Origin: Bacteroidales bacterium
GTDB taxonomy: Bacteria; Bacteroidota; Bacteroidia; Bacteroidales; UBA932
Length of the DNA stretch: 32,344 nucleotides
Direction of reading: 5' to 3'
Assembly: GCA_024681565.1 (NCBI GenBank)
Contig: JAILAO010000045.1
Span: forward strand, 1 to 32,344
Of this stretch, positions 1-8,857 are shown in pieces (position 1 is the stretch's first letter; each line of letters begins with the position of its first letter). The translations under genes and the position numbers were made by a program. The notes under the pieces are model-generated. The model saw only the letters and a list, made by a program, of their open reading frames with translations. It was not told the DNA's origin and did not search any database.

Positions 1-58
1 TCCAGATCTGCCGTTTCTCCAGCAGATAGTGAGGCAGCGGGTCATTGAGCTTGATCAT
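1..58 (-). CDS. Partial CDS (N-terminus only), unknown product
   Basis: Reverse-strand frame reads MIKLNDPLPHYLLEKRQIW... to the window edge; ATG at 58; a TAnnTTTG-type motif (TATATTTG) lies on the minus strand at 83-90, just upstream. Confidence 0.45.
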   Translation of the reverse strand, partial: MIKLNDPLPHYLLEKRQIW

Positions 59-131
59 CTTGGCAACGCGGGTGTTGAACTGCAAATATAAGAATAATTT
101 ACTACCTTTGCGCAGTTAAAATTTGAAACTT

Positions 132-1376
132 ATGGACAGAAGAGTAGCTGTGACCGGACTGGGTGTCCTCTCCTGCATCGGAAACGACGTCAAGACTTTT
201 TGGGACAACCTGAAGAACGGTGTCTGCGGAATCGACTATATCACGGAATATCCTACGGACAACCTCGCCGTCAAGATCGGCGGAATGGTACGGGGCTTCA
301 ACCCCGAGGATTACGGGATGGACAAGCCGTTCGTCCGCAAACAGGATCCTTTCACCATCTTCGCCATGGCCTCCGCCTATCAGGCGATGCAGGATTCCGG
401 ACTCGTTTCCGGCGAAAACATCGACCCCGCCCGGCTGGCCACTTATGTCGGCTCCGGCATCGGCGGCTTCCAGACCATCCAGCGGGAGCTGGAGAAGTTC
501 TTCGAGGATCCGTCCGGACAGTGGATCTCCCCCAACTTCGTCCCGACGATGATCAGCGACATGGCCGGCGGCCAGATTGCCATCAAGTTCGGCGCCCAGG
601 GCTCCTGTATCGACATCGTCACGGCCTGCGCCACCTCCACCCATTCCATCGGCGAGGCGTTCCGCGCGATCAGGCACGGCTATACCGACGCGGTCATCGC
701 CGGCGGGACCGACCACTGCACCATCCCGATCGGCATCGCCGGCTTCGCCAACGCCAAGGCGCTGACGAAAGCGGAAGACCCGCAATACGCCTCCCTCCCC
801 TTCAATGCAAACCGAAGCGGATTCGTCATGGCTGACGGCTCCGCCATCCTGATCCTGGAAGAGATGGAGCACGCCAAGGCCCGCGGAGCGCATATTTACG
901 CGGAAGTGACCGGCTACGGCAGCACCTGCGACGCCTACCACGCCACGGCCCCGCGCCCGGACGCCACCACCCAGGCCGAATGCATCCGGATCGCCCTGGA
1001 GCAGTCCGGATTCGACCCTTCCCGGGACAATGTCTATATCAATGCCCACGGCACCGGGACCATCCTCAACGACATCGCCGAGACCAAGGCCTACAAAGTC
1101 GCTTTCGGGGACTTCGCCTACAAATGCCACATCAGCAGCACCAAATCGATGCACGGCCATATGTTCGGCGCCACGGGCGCCGTCGAGGCCGTCGCCACGG
1201 TGCTCGCCCTCCAGGAAGGCGTCATCCCGCCGACCGTCCACCTGGACGCCCCGGACCCGGAATGCGATCTGGACTATACGCCCAATACCGCCGTCAAGTC
1301 CGACATCAGCCTGGGCCTTTCCGATTCCTTTGGATTCGGAGGCCACAATGCCTGTCTGGCGTTCAGGAAAATCTAG
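132..1376 (+). CDS. Beta-ketoacyl-[acyl-carrier-protein] synthase (FabF/KAS II-like)
   Basis: MDRRVAVTGLGVLSCIGND...; active-site Cys context DIVTACATSTHSIGEAFRAI, His in NAHGTGTILND, Lys/His in STKSMHGHMFGATGAVEA. Confidence 0.9.
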   Translation: MDRRVAVTGLGVLSCIGNDVKTFWDNLKNGVCGIDYITEYPTDNLAVKIGGMVRGFNPEDYGMDKPFVRKQDPFTIFAMASAYQAMQDSGLVSGENIDPARLATYVGSGIGGFQTIQRELEKFFEDPSGQWISPNFVPTMISDMAGGQIAIKFGAQGSCIDIVTACATSTHSIGEAFRAIRHGYTDAVIAGGTDHCTIPIGIAGFANAKALTKAEDPQYASLPFNANRSGFVMADGSAILILEEMEHAKARGAHIYAEVTGYGSTCDAYHATAPRPDATTQAECIRIALEQSGFDPSRDNVYINAHGTGTILNDIAETKAYKVAFGDFAYKCHISSTKSMHGHMFGATGAVEAVATVLALQEGVIPPTVHLDAPDPECDLDYTPNTAVKSDISLGLSDSFGFGGHNACLAFRKI

Positions 1377-1379
1377 TAA

Positions 1380-2471
1380 TTATTCGCCGGCTTCCTTGAG
1401 ACGCTCGGCGTTCTCCGCGATCTGCAGCTGATCGATGCACTCCTGGATATCTCCGTCCATGAAGACGGGGAGATTGTACATGGACCAGTTGATCCGATGG
1501 TCCGTGACCCGGCCCTGCGGATAATTGTAGGTGCGGATCTTGGCGGAGCGGTCGCCCGTGGAGACCATGGTCTTGCGCTTGGCCGCGATACCGTCCAGGT
1601 ATTTCTGGTGCTCCAGATTGTACAGACGTGTCCGGAGTTCCTCGAAGGCGCGGTCCTTGTTCTTGAGCTGGGAGCGCTCTTCCTGGCACTGGACCACAAG
1701 GCCTGACGGGATGTGGGTGAGGCGCACGGCGGAGTAGGTCGTATTGACGCCCTGGCCGCCCGGGCCCGAAGCACAGAACAGGTCAAGCCGGATGTCATCC
1801 CAGCTCAGGTCCACATCGAACTCGCCCGCTTCGGGGAAAACCGCCACGGAAGCGGCGGAAGTCTGGATCCGGCCCTGGGTCTCGGTCTGGGGGACGCGCT
1901 GGACCCGGTGCACGCCGGACTCGTATTTCATCACCCCATAGACACCGTCACTGCCGGAAAGCTTGAAGACGATCTGCTTGTAACCGCCGGACGTGCCGGG
2001 AGCCTGGTCGGTGACTTCCAGTTTCCAGCCGCGACGCTCCGCGAAATGCTGGTACATGCGGAAGAGGTCGCCGGCAAAGATCGCCGCCTCGTCACCGCCG
2101 GTACCGCCACGGATCTCGACCATCGCGTTCTTGCCGTCGTCGGGGTCGGCCGGAATGAGCAGCAGACGGATGTTCTGCTCCATTTCCGGGATCTTGGGTT
2201 CGATCTCGGAGATCTCCATCCGGGCCATCTCCCGGAGCTCCTCGTCCTTTTCATTGACGAGGATGTCCTTGGCGGCCGACAGGTCGTCCATCATTCTCTC
2301 ATATTCCTTGCCGGCCTTGATGATCGGCTCCAGCTCCTTGTAATCCTTGTTGAGCTGGACGTATTTCTTCATGTCCGCCATCGCCTCCGGGCTGGAGAGC
2401 TGCTCCTGGAGCGCCTGGAATTTCCCTTCGAGGGAAAGGACTTTGTCGAGTAGGGTATTGTTGTCTGCCAT
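1380..2471 (-). CDS. prfA: Peptide chain release factor 1
   Basis: GGQ motif in CASGPGGQGVNTTYSAVRLTHIPSGLVVQCQEERSQLKNK; RF1-type N-terminus. ATG at 2471; the track start at 2480 is a non-ATG extension. Confidence 0.95.
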   Translation of the reverse strand: MADNNTLLDKVLSLEGKFQALQEQLSSPEAMADMKKYVQLNKDYKELEPIIKAGKEYERMMDDLSAAKDILVNEKDEELREMARMEISEIEPKIPEMEQNIRLLLIPADPDDGKNAMVEIRGGTGGDEAAIFAGDLFRMYQHFAERRGWKLEVTDQAPGTSGGYKQIVFKLSGSDGVYGVMKYESGVHRVQRVPQTETQGRIQTSAASVAVFPEAGEFDVDLSWDDIRLDLFCASGPGGQGVNTTYSAVRLTHIPSGLVVQCQEERSQLKNKDRAFEELRTRLYNLEHQKYLDGIAAKRKTMVSTGDRSAKIRTYNYPQGRVTDHRINWSMYNLPVFMDGDIQECIDQLQIAENAERLKEAGE

Positions 2472-2476
2472 AATTG

Positions 2477-3595
2477 TCAAATCTTCTTGAGGTAGCAGCG
2501 GCGGCGCATGAACGGCTCGTGCTCATAGCTGTTCCAGATATTGACCGCGCTGTTGGATTCTATCTGCGGGTTGGAGATGGCCCAGCGGTTGCCGATCTTG
2601 AGGGCCTTGTCCGCCATTTCTTCGTAATACACGGCGGAGAAACCCTTGTTCTGCCACTTGGGGGCGACGCCGTTGGCCATCAGGTCGGTGATCTCGTAAT
2701 CGCGCATCGCGCGCCACAGATACCACCACCCGAGCGGGAAGAGCTTGCCTTTCGCTTTCTTGAGCGCCTCGGAAAGGCTCGGGAACGAAATGCCGAAGCC
2801 CACGATCTCGTTGTTCTCGTCCAGAAGCAGGCCGCAGGCCTTGTCCGAGATGAAGGGCATCACGGAAGCGGCCTCTTCCTCGATCTCCTCGTCCGTCAGC
2901 GGGACGAAATTCATGACCGTCCTGGAAAAACTCTCGTTATAGACACGGAAGAACTTGCGCACCTCCTCCTTGTCCTTCTTCATTTTCGAGATGCTTCCGA
3001 AATGGAGGTTGTAACGCTCCTTGACCAGCTTGGACACCCGGCGGGCCTTGTCGGGCACCCCGTGGTTCGCGACCATCTTGTATTGAAGCCAGTCGCACTC
3101 CTTCTCGTAACCCAGTTCCTTGACGAAGTCGTTGTAATACGGGAAGTTGTAGAGGCAGTTGAACGGAGGGGTGTTCTCATAGCCTTCGACGAGCATGCCC
3201 TGCTTGCCGAAAGAGTTGTAGTAGAGCGGGCCGTGGATCTCGTCCATCCCCTGCTCCTTCGCCCAGGCCTCGGCCGTCCCGATGAGCAGGCGTGCCACCT
3301 CGATGTCCTTGATGCAGTCGAACCAGCCGAAACGGGCGCGCCTGCATCCATACAGTTCGTTGTAGCGCGGATTGACCATCGCGCAGATGCGTCCGACCAC
3401 CCGATCTCCGTCCCGGACCAGCCAGAGTTTGCGGCTGCAGTATCTGAGCGGAGCCACGCGGGTCAGGGCACGGACCTGCTCGCTGTGCAGGGCCGGGACA
3501 TATTGGGGACAGACCTGATACAGTTCATCCGGGAACTGGATGAACTGCAGGAGATCCTTGCGGTTCTGGACTTCGTGGACTTGATAGGCGGCCAT
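2477..3595 (-). CDS. GNAT-like N-acetyltransferase family protein
   Basis: 372 aa ORF MAAYQVHEVQNRKDLLQFIQFPDELY...; general resemblance to Bacteroidetes GNAT-fold hypothetical proteins; 5 nt gap to prfA suggests co-transcription. Confidence 0.65.
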   Translation of the reverse strand: MAAYQVHEVQNRKDLLQFIQFPDELYQVCPQYVPALHSEQVRALTRVAPLRYCSRKLWLVRDGDRVVGRICAMVNPRYNELYGCRRARFGWFDCIKDIEVARLLIGTAEAWAKEQGMDEIHGPLYYNSFGKQGMLVEGYENTPPFNCLYNFPYYNDFVKELGYEKECDWLQYKMVANHGVPDKARRVSKLVKERYNLHFGSISKMKKDKEEVRKFFRVYNESFSRTVMNFVPLTDEEIEEEAASVMPFISDKACGLLLDENNEIVGFGISFPSLSEALKKAKGKLFPLGWWYLWRAMRDYEITDLMANGVAPKWQNKGFSAVYYEEMADKALKIGNRWAISNPQIESNSAVNIWNSYEHEPFMRRRCYLKKI

Positions 3596-3671
3596 GTCGG
3601 AATCTGCTTTGGTATAGTTTACAAAGGTAATAATTTCCCGGGATAATAAAAACGTCTGCCCGGCAGCGGCA

Positions 3672-4463
3672 TCACAAACCCTTCGCCTTGCCCTCGTCCC
3701 AGACCGCGTCCATCTCCGCCAGGGTCATGTCGGTGAGCCTGCGTCCTTTTTTCAGCGTCTGCTCTTCCAGGTAAGTGAAACGGCGGCGGAATTTGGTACA
3801 GCTGCCGCTGAGCGCCGCCTCCGGATCCACTCCGTAGAGCCGCGCGGCATTGATGACCGCGAAGAGCAGGTCTCCGAACTCCTCCTCCATGTGGCGCAGG
3901 TCCTGTTCGCCGCAGGCCTCGCGCGCTTCCCCCAATTCTTCGACGACCTTGTCCCAGACATCTTCTTTCTGCTCCCAGTCGAAACCGCAGCCCAGTGCCT
4001 TTTCCTGCATCGACAGGGCCTTGAGGACCGCGGGCATCGCGTCCGGGATGCCGGACATCACGGTCTTGTTGCCGTCTTTCTCCCTGGCCTTGACAAGTTC
4101 CCAGGTGTCGGCGATCTCCTTGGCGGAAGTAGGTTTGCCGGCGTCCGGGCCGAAGACGTGCGGATGACGGAAAACCATCTTGTCCACCACCTTGTCCAGG
4201 GAATCCGCGATGTCGAAACTTCCCTCTTCCTGCCCGATGCGGGCATAGAAGACGAGGTGGTAAAGCAGGTCTCCGATCTCCTTGGCCGTCCCCGGCCGGT
4301 CCCCCTTGAGGATGGTGTCGCTCAGTTCATAGACCTCCTCCTCCGTCATCGGGCGGATGGTCTCCATCGTCTGGGCGGCGTTCCAGGGGCATTTCTCGCG
4401 AAGGGCGTCCATCGTGTCCAGCAGCCGGCCGAAGGCTGCGAGCTTTTCTTCTTTGGTATGCAT
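3672..4463 (-). CDS. mazG: Nucleoside triphosphate pyrophosphohydrolase MazG
   Basis: LLDTMDALREKCPWNAAQTMETIRPMTEEEVYELSDTI...EIGDLLYHLVFYARI and repeated EEFGDLLFAVINAARL; two-domain MazG architecture. Confidence 0.93.
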   Translation of the reverse strand: MHTKEEKLAAFGRLLDTMDALREKCPWNAAQTMETIRPMTEEEVYELSDTILKGDRPGTAKEIGDLLYHLVFYARIGQEEGSFDIADSLDKVVDKMVFRHPHVFGPDAGKPTSAKEIADTWELVKAREKDGNKTVMSGIPDAMPAVLKALSMQEKALGCGFDWEQKEDVWDKVVEELGEAREACGEQDLRHMEEEFGDLLFAVINAARLYGVDPEAALSGSCTKFRRRFTYLEEQTLKKGRRLTDMTLAEMDAVWDEGKAKGL

Positions 4464-4483
4464 GGAAATATTTGCTACATTTG
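4452..4483 (+). promoter_or_regulatory. Bacteroidetes-type promoter (-33 TTTG, N20, -7 TACATTTG)
   Basis: TTTG at 4452-4455 and TACATTTG at 4476-4483 with 20 nt spacing, 28 nt upstream of the CoA-transferase ATG. Confidence 0.65.
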
Positions 4484-4511
4484 CACCGCAAAAATAACAA
4501 TATTATTCGAC

Positions 4512-5813
4512 ATGAAGCCCCTGAACTTCGTATCAGCCGACGAGGCGGTCAGCCACATCCCTTCCCATTGCCACGTCCACCTCAGCAGTGTCGCCAGCGT
4601 GCCGCACATTCTGATCCAGGCCCTGTGCCGGCGGGCGGACGCGGGAGATGTGACGGACCTGCACTTCCACCATTTCCATACGGAAGGTCCCGCTCCTTAC
4701 AGCGAGCCGCGTTACGAAGGGATCTTCTTCGAGCAGGGCTTCTTCGTCGGACCCAATGTCCGCGCCAACGTCAACGCCGGCTATGCGGACTATCTGCCGG
4801 TCCACCTGGGCGAGAGCCAGAAACTTTACCGCGAGCGCTACATCCCCCTCGGGGCGGCCCTCGTCAACGTGTCCCTGCCGGACGGACAGGGCCGCGTGAG
4901 TCTCGGCACCTCCGTGGACTGCTCCGTCGCCGCCATCGAAAGCGCGGACCTTGTCATCGGAGTGGTCAACCCCAACGTCCCCTTTGCGTACGGCGACCTG
5001 GTCCCGCTGGAAAAATTCGATTATCTCGTCCAGGATGACACGCCGCTCGTGACGGCCCGCTTCGCCGAGCCGACTCCGACCGAAGTTCTCATCGGCAAGA
5101 ACTGCGCGGCGCTCGTCGAGGACGGAGACTGCATCCAAATGGGAATCGGCGCCCTGCCGAACGCCCTGGCCGCCCAGCTCGGCGGGCACAAACACCTCGG
5201 TCTGCACACCGAAATGTTCGCCGACGGCCTGCTCCGCCTGATCAAGGCGGGCGTCATCGACGGCTCCAACAAGAAAATCGACAACGGCAAGGTCGTGGCC
5301 TCCTTCCTGCTCGGGTCGCAGGATGTCTATTCGTTCATTGACCACAACCCCGACGTGCTGATGCGGGACATCAAGTACGTCAACGACCCCTGGGTCATCT
5401 GCCAGAACCCCAAAATGAAAGCCATCAATTCCGCCACGGAAGTGGATCTCACCGGCCAGATCAGTGCCGACTCCATCGGCACGGGCATCTTCAGCGGCAC
5501 CGACGGGCAGCTCGAGTTTGTCAAGGGAGCCAAGATGTCCGAAGGCGGCAAGAGCATCACGGCCTTCGCTTCCCGTACCCTCAAGGGGCAGAACAAGATC
5601 GTCGCTGAACTCAAGCCGGGTGCCGGCGTAGTGACGCCCCGGGCGGACGCCCAATGGATCGTGACGGAATACGGTTCGGTCTGTCTCTACGGCAAGAGTC
5701 TGCAGGAACGCGCCAAGCTGATGATCGGCATTGCGCATCCGGACGACCGGGAAATGCTCGACCGGCAGGCCTTCGAACGCTTCGGCCCGCACTATCACAA
5801 TTTCAGCATCTAG
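4512..5813 (+). CDS. Acetyl-CoA hydrolase/transferase family protein (4-hydroxybutyrate/acyl-CoA:acetate CoA-transferase-like)
   Basis: MKPLNFVSADEAVSHIPSHCHVHLSSVASVP...; MGIGALPNALAAQLGGHKHLGLHTEMFADG; C-terminal IAHPDDREMLDRQAFERFG. Confidence 0.87.
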   Translation: MKPLNFVSADEAVSHIPSHCHVHLSSVASVPHILIQALCRRADAGDVTDLHFHHFHTEGPAPYSEPRYEGIFFEQGFFVGPNVRANVNAGYADYLPVHLGESQKLYRERYIPLGAALVNVSLPDGQGRVSLGTSVDCSVAAIESADLVIGVVNPNVPFAYGDLVPLEKFDYLVQDDTPLVTARFAEPTPTEVLIGKNCAALVEDGDCIQMGIGALPNALAAQLGGHKHLGLHTEMFADGLLRLIKAGVIDGSNKKIDNGKVVASFLLGSQDVYSFIDHNPDVLMRDIKYVNDPWVICQNPKMKAINSATEVDLTGQISADSIGTGIFSGTDGQLEFVKGAKMSEGGKSITAFASRTLKGQNKIVAELKPGAGVVTPRADAQWIVTEYGSVCLYGKSLQERAKLMIGIAHPDDREMLDRQAFERFGPHYHNFSI

Positions 5814-6425
5814 TTAAAGCAGGCCGGTGCGACGGCCGAAATCGATGATGAAATCCGCCGTGCCTTCGATGCCGAGCATCGAAGAATCCACGCAGAGATC
5901 GTAATTGGAAGCGACTCCCCAGTTGCCGAAGGTAAAGAAATTGTAGTAATCCGCCCGCGCCTTCTCCTTTTTGAGGATGTATTTCTCAGCCTCTTCCCGG
6001 CTCATGCCCGAGCGCTCGGAGACCCGGGAGACACGGTCCTTGAGCGGAGCACAGATGAACACGTCCAGACATTCCATGTCCCGCAGGATATAATCCGAGG
6101 CCCGTCCCAGGAAAATGGCGTTCCCCTGCCGGGCGATATCCCGGATGGCCTCGCTCTGGTATTTAAAAAGTTCCGTCCCGTCAATGGCGGAAGTCGCATA
6201 GGAACTGACCCGGTTCAGACCGAACAGGTTCCCGAAACGCCAGAGCCGTCTGCGCTCGTCGCTTTTCTTGAAAAAAGCCGGGCTGAACCCGCTCTCCTCC
6301 GCTGCTTTCTGCAGCAATTCGTTGTCATATACCGGGATGTCCAGGCGCTCGCCCAACGCGGCGGCAACCCCTTTGCCTCCGGCGCCGAACTGCCGGCCGA
6401 TGTTGATGAGGATGTGTTTCTCCAT
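5814..6425 (-). CDS. Cytidylate kinase-like family protein
   Basis: MEKHILINIGRQFGAGGKGVAAALGERLDIPVYDNELLQKAAEESGFSPAFF...; P-loop-like GRQFGAGGKGV; ATG at 6425. Confidence 0.82.
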   Translation of the reverse strand: MEKHILINIGRQFGAGGKGVAAALGERLDIPVYDNELLQKAAEESGFSPAFFKKSDERRRLWRFGNLFGLNRVSSYATSAIDGTELFKYQSEAIRDIARQGNAIFLGRASDYILRDMECLDVFICAPLKDRVSRVSERSGMSREEAEKYILKKEKARADYYNFFTFGNWGVASNYDLCVDSSMLGIEGTADFIIDFGRRTGLL

Positions 6426-6429
6426 AAGA

Positions 6430-7833
6430 CTATGACGGGATGGTACTGCCAAGGATATCCGCATTCTCGCCATCCTGGAGCCGGTCGAATTTGCGGAAAA
6501 GCCGGATGATGAAAATGGCGGAAATGAGGACGTTCAATAAATCGGAAATCGGGAAACTGATCCAGACTCCCGTCTCGCGGAGCCAGAGCGGCAGGGTGTA
6601 GATCAGCGGAAGCAGGAACAGCAACTGCCGCGACAGCGAGAGGAAGATGGACTTGCGGACCATCCCCAGACACTGGAAAAAGTTGCCCGTGACCATGCCG
6701 AAACCGACCAGGGCGAAGCCGCAGTTCATGATGCGCAGGCCCCGGGCCGCCATGTCGATCAGTTCCGGATCATTGGTAAACAGGCCGACCGCCGTACGCG
6801 GTATCAATTCCGACATCAGGAAGCAGAGCGTGGTGACAAGCACTTCCCATTTGGCCGTCAGGATGAACACTTCCTTGACCCGGGAGTACTGCCGGGCTCC
6901 GTAGTTGTAACCCGCTATCGGCTGCAGCCCCTGGTTGAATCCCATGTTGATCATCACGAACAGCATCGTGAGCCGGTTGACGATGCCATAGGCCCCGATC
7001 GCCAGGTCTCCCCCGTATTTCCCCAGCTGCTGGTTGATGAACAGGGCCACCATCGAAGCGGCCACATTCATCAGGAAGGGGCCGATGCCGATCGCCAGCG
7101 ACTGCCGGGCCACACGCCAGTCCAGCTGGAAGACCGGACGGGTGAAATGCAGCAGGCGGGATTTGTCAGAAAAGAAATACAGGGTGTAACACAGCGCCAT
7201 CAGCTGACAGATGACCGTAGCCAGTGCCGCACCGCGGATCCCCATGCCGAACACAAAGATGAAGACGGGATCCAGGATGGCGTTGGAGATGACCGTGAAC
7301 AGGGTCAGGTTCATCGCGACCCGGGGATGTCCGGAAGCACGGATGAGCCCGTTGAAGCCAAAGTAGAGATGCGTGAACGCATTGCACAGCAGGATGATGA
7401 ACATGTAGTCCCGGGCAAACGGAAGCGTGTTGTCGCTGGCACCGAAGAAACGCAGGATCGGATCCAGGAACGACAGGGTCAGCACCGAGAAGATGATTCC
7501 GATGATCACGTTGAGCGTAAGCACGTTGGAAAGCACCTTCTGGGCCGCTTCATAATTGCGCTGTCCCAGCAGTACGGAGATGAGCGTCATCGCACCGACC
7601 CCGACCAGCGTGCCCATGGCGGCGGAGAGGTTCATCAGCGGGAAAGTGACCGCCAGACCGCTGATGGCGGCCGAACCGACACCGGGAATATGGCCGATGT
7701 AGATACTGTCGACCATGTTGTACAGGGATGCGGCCGTCTGGGCGATGATGCCCGGGACCGCATATTGCCGGAGCAGGGTTCCTATTTTGCGGGTTCCGAG
7801 TTCGGTCGGGGCCGCACCTGAGAGGGCTGCCAT
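6430..7833 (-). CDS. MATE family efflux transporter
   Basis: 467 aa multi-TM protein: IGTLLRQYAVPGIIAQTAASLYNMVDSIYIGHIPG; GFNQGLQPIAGYNYGA. Confidence 0.92.
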   Translation of the reverse strand: MAALSGAAPTELGTRKIGTLLRQYAVPGIIAQTAASLYNMVDSIYIGHIPGVGSAAISGLAVTFPLMNLSAAMGTLVGVGAMTLISVLLGQRNYEAAQKVLSNVLTLNVIIGIIFSVLTLSFLDPILRFFGASDNTLPFARDYMFIILLCNAFTHLYFGFNGLIRASGHPRVAMNLTLFTVISNAILDPVFIFVFGMGIRGAALATVICQLMALCYTLYFFSDKSRLLHFTRPVFQLDWRVARQSLAIGIGPFLMNVAASMVALFINQQLGKYGGDLAIGAYGIVNRLTMLFVMINMGFNQGLQPIAGYNYGARQYSRVKEVFILTAKWEVLVTTLCFLMSELIPRTAVGLFTNDPELIDMAARGLRIMNCGFALVGFGMVTGNFFQCLGMVRKSIFLSLSRQLLFLLPLIYTLPLWLRETGVWISFPISDLLNVLISAIFIIRLFRKFDRLQDGENADILGSTIPS

Positions 7834-7838
7834 CCCGA

Positions 7839-8855
7839 CTAGGATTTGTTCACGATCTCGATATCAAAACGCAGCGGAGAGTAGCCCGGGATGTTCGATC
7901 CGGATCCGGAACTCCCGTAACCGAGGGTTGAATAGAACACCGACATGCCCTTCGCATACGGCCCCATCTGCAGGATGGTGTCCCGGAACCCGTTGATGAC
8001 CGAGGAGGAACTCATCGTAACGGAAAACTCGTCGTTTTCCCCCTTGGTGATGGAGACCGCCGCCGGCTCATAGGTTCTCGACGCGGAGTAGATCCCGTAG
8101 AACTTGGCGCTGTCCTTGACATTGGTGTCGAACACCTTGCCGTTCAGCAGACGGCCGATGTAGTTGATATAGACCGTCGTATCGGAGCTGAAGGTTTTCC
8201 CCGTAGAAGGCGGTGTGCTTTCGAAATAATAGAAGCCGTATTTGAGCGAATCCGCGAGGGCTTTGCCGGGGATGTTCCTGGAGATGTAACTGCCGATGGA
8301 ATCGGTCTCCCATTTCTTGATATCGGTGATCAGTTCGAGGAGCTTGACTTCATAGATCGCCGCGCTGCCGGACACGTTGTCGAGATACCCCTGCTCGCTA
8401 TCGTAGCGTTCGGTCGTCTGCAGCCAGCCGGGCACGATGAACTGTTTCGACCCGCCGACCCGCATCGAGGAAACCGCCTCTTCCAACCCGGCGGTCAGGG
8501 CATTGCCGCTCCAGGCCCAGATCTCGGGTCCGTAATAGTCGTTGGGACTGTACGTTCCCATCTGCTTGCACAGTTCTTCAGAAGTCGTGGCTCCGACCTG
8601 CCACTCCAGGTCCCACATGACATACTCGACCCGGAGGTAGGGATAGGTGTCGGAACTGCCGGCCTGCGTGCCCGTACCGGGCGTCTCTTTCAGTACATAT
8701 GCACCCAGGGCCGTCTTCTGGGCATCCGGGTAATTCACGTGCATCCACGAATCGAAATAAAGCTTCGCCGAATCGTTCAGACCGGCGACCGGAGTTTTGG
8801 CACAACCGCACACGGCCATCGCCGCAAGTGCAAGATATAGGGTGGTTTTCTTCAT
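7839..8855 (-). CDS. FKBP-type peptidyl-prolyl cis-trans isomerase, predicted lipoprotein
   Basis: MKKTTLYLALAAMAVCGCAKTP lipobox; C-terminal FKBP-like VYINYIGRLLNGKVFDTN...GFRDTILQMGPYAKGMSVFYSTLGYG. The 720 aa track ORF is an over-extension upstream. Confidence 0.85.
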   Translation of the reverse strand: MKKTTLYLALAAMAVCGCAKTPVAGLNDSAKLYFDSWMHVNYPDAQKTALGAYVLKETPGTGTQAGSSDTYPYLRVEYVMWDLEWQVGATTSEELCKQMGTYSPNDYYGPEIWAWSGNALTAGLEEAVSSMRVGGSKQFIVPGWLQTTERYDSEQGYLDNVSGSAAIYEVKLLELITDIKKWETDSIGSYISRNIPGKALADSLKYGFYYFESTPPSTGKTFSSDTTVYINYIGRLLNGKVFDTNVKDSAKFYGIYSASRTYEPAAVSITKGENDEFSVTMSSSSVINGFRDTILQMGPYAKGMSVFYSTLGYGSSGSGSNIPGYSPLRFDIEIVNKS

Positions 8856-8857
8856 AC

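Noticed and set aside
1319-1341. Hairpin TCCGATTCC-ttt-GGATTCGGA near the end of the FabF-like gene as terminator
   Set aside because: Contains a mismatch, has a tiny loop and no T-tract; not supported as an intrinsic terminator.
102-1346. 414 aa minus-strand ORF opposite the FabF-like gene
   Set aside because: Fully antisense to a gene with intact KAS catalytic residues; glycine/aspartate/valine-rich shadow translation.
3891-4511. N-terminal extension of the CoA-transferase ORF
   Set aside because: It is antisense to mazG and crosses a good promoter; the family N-terminus starts at ATG 4512.
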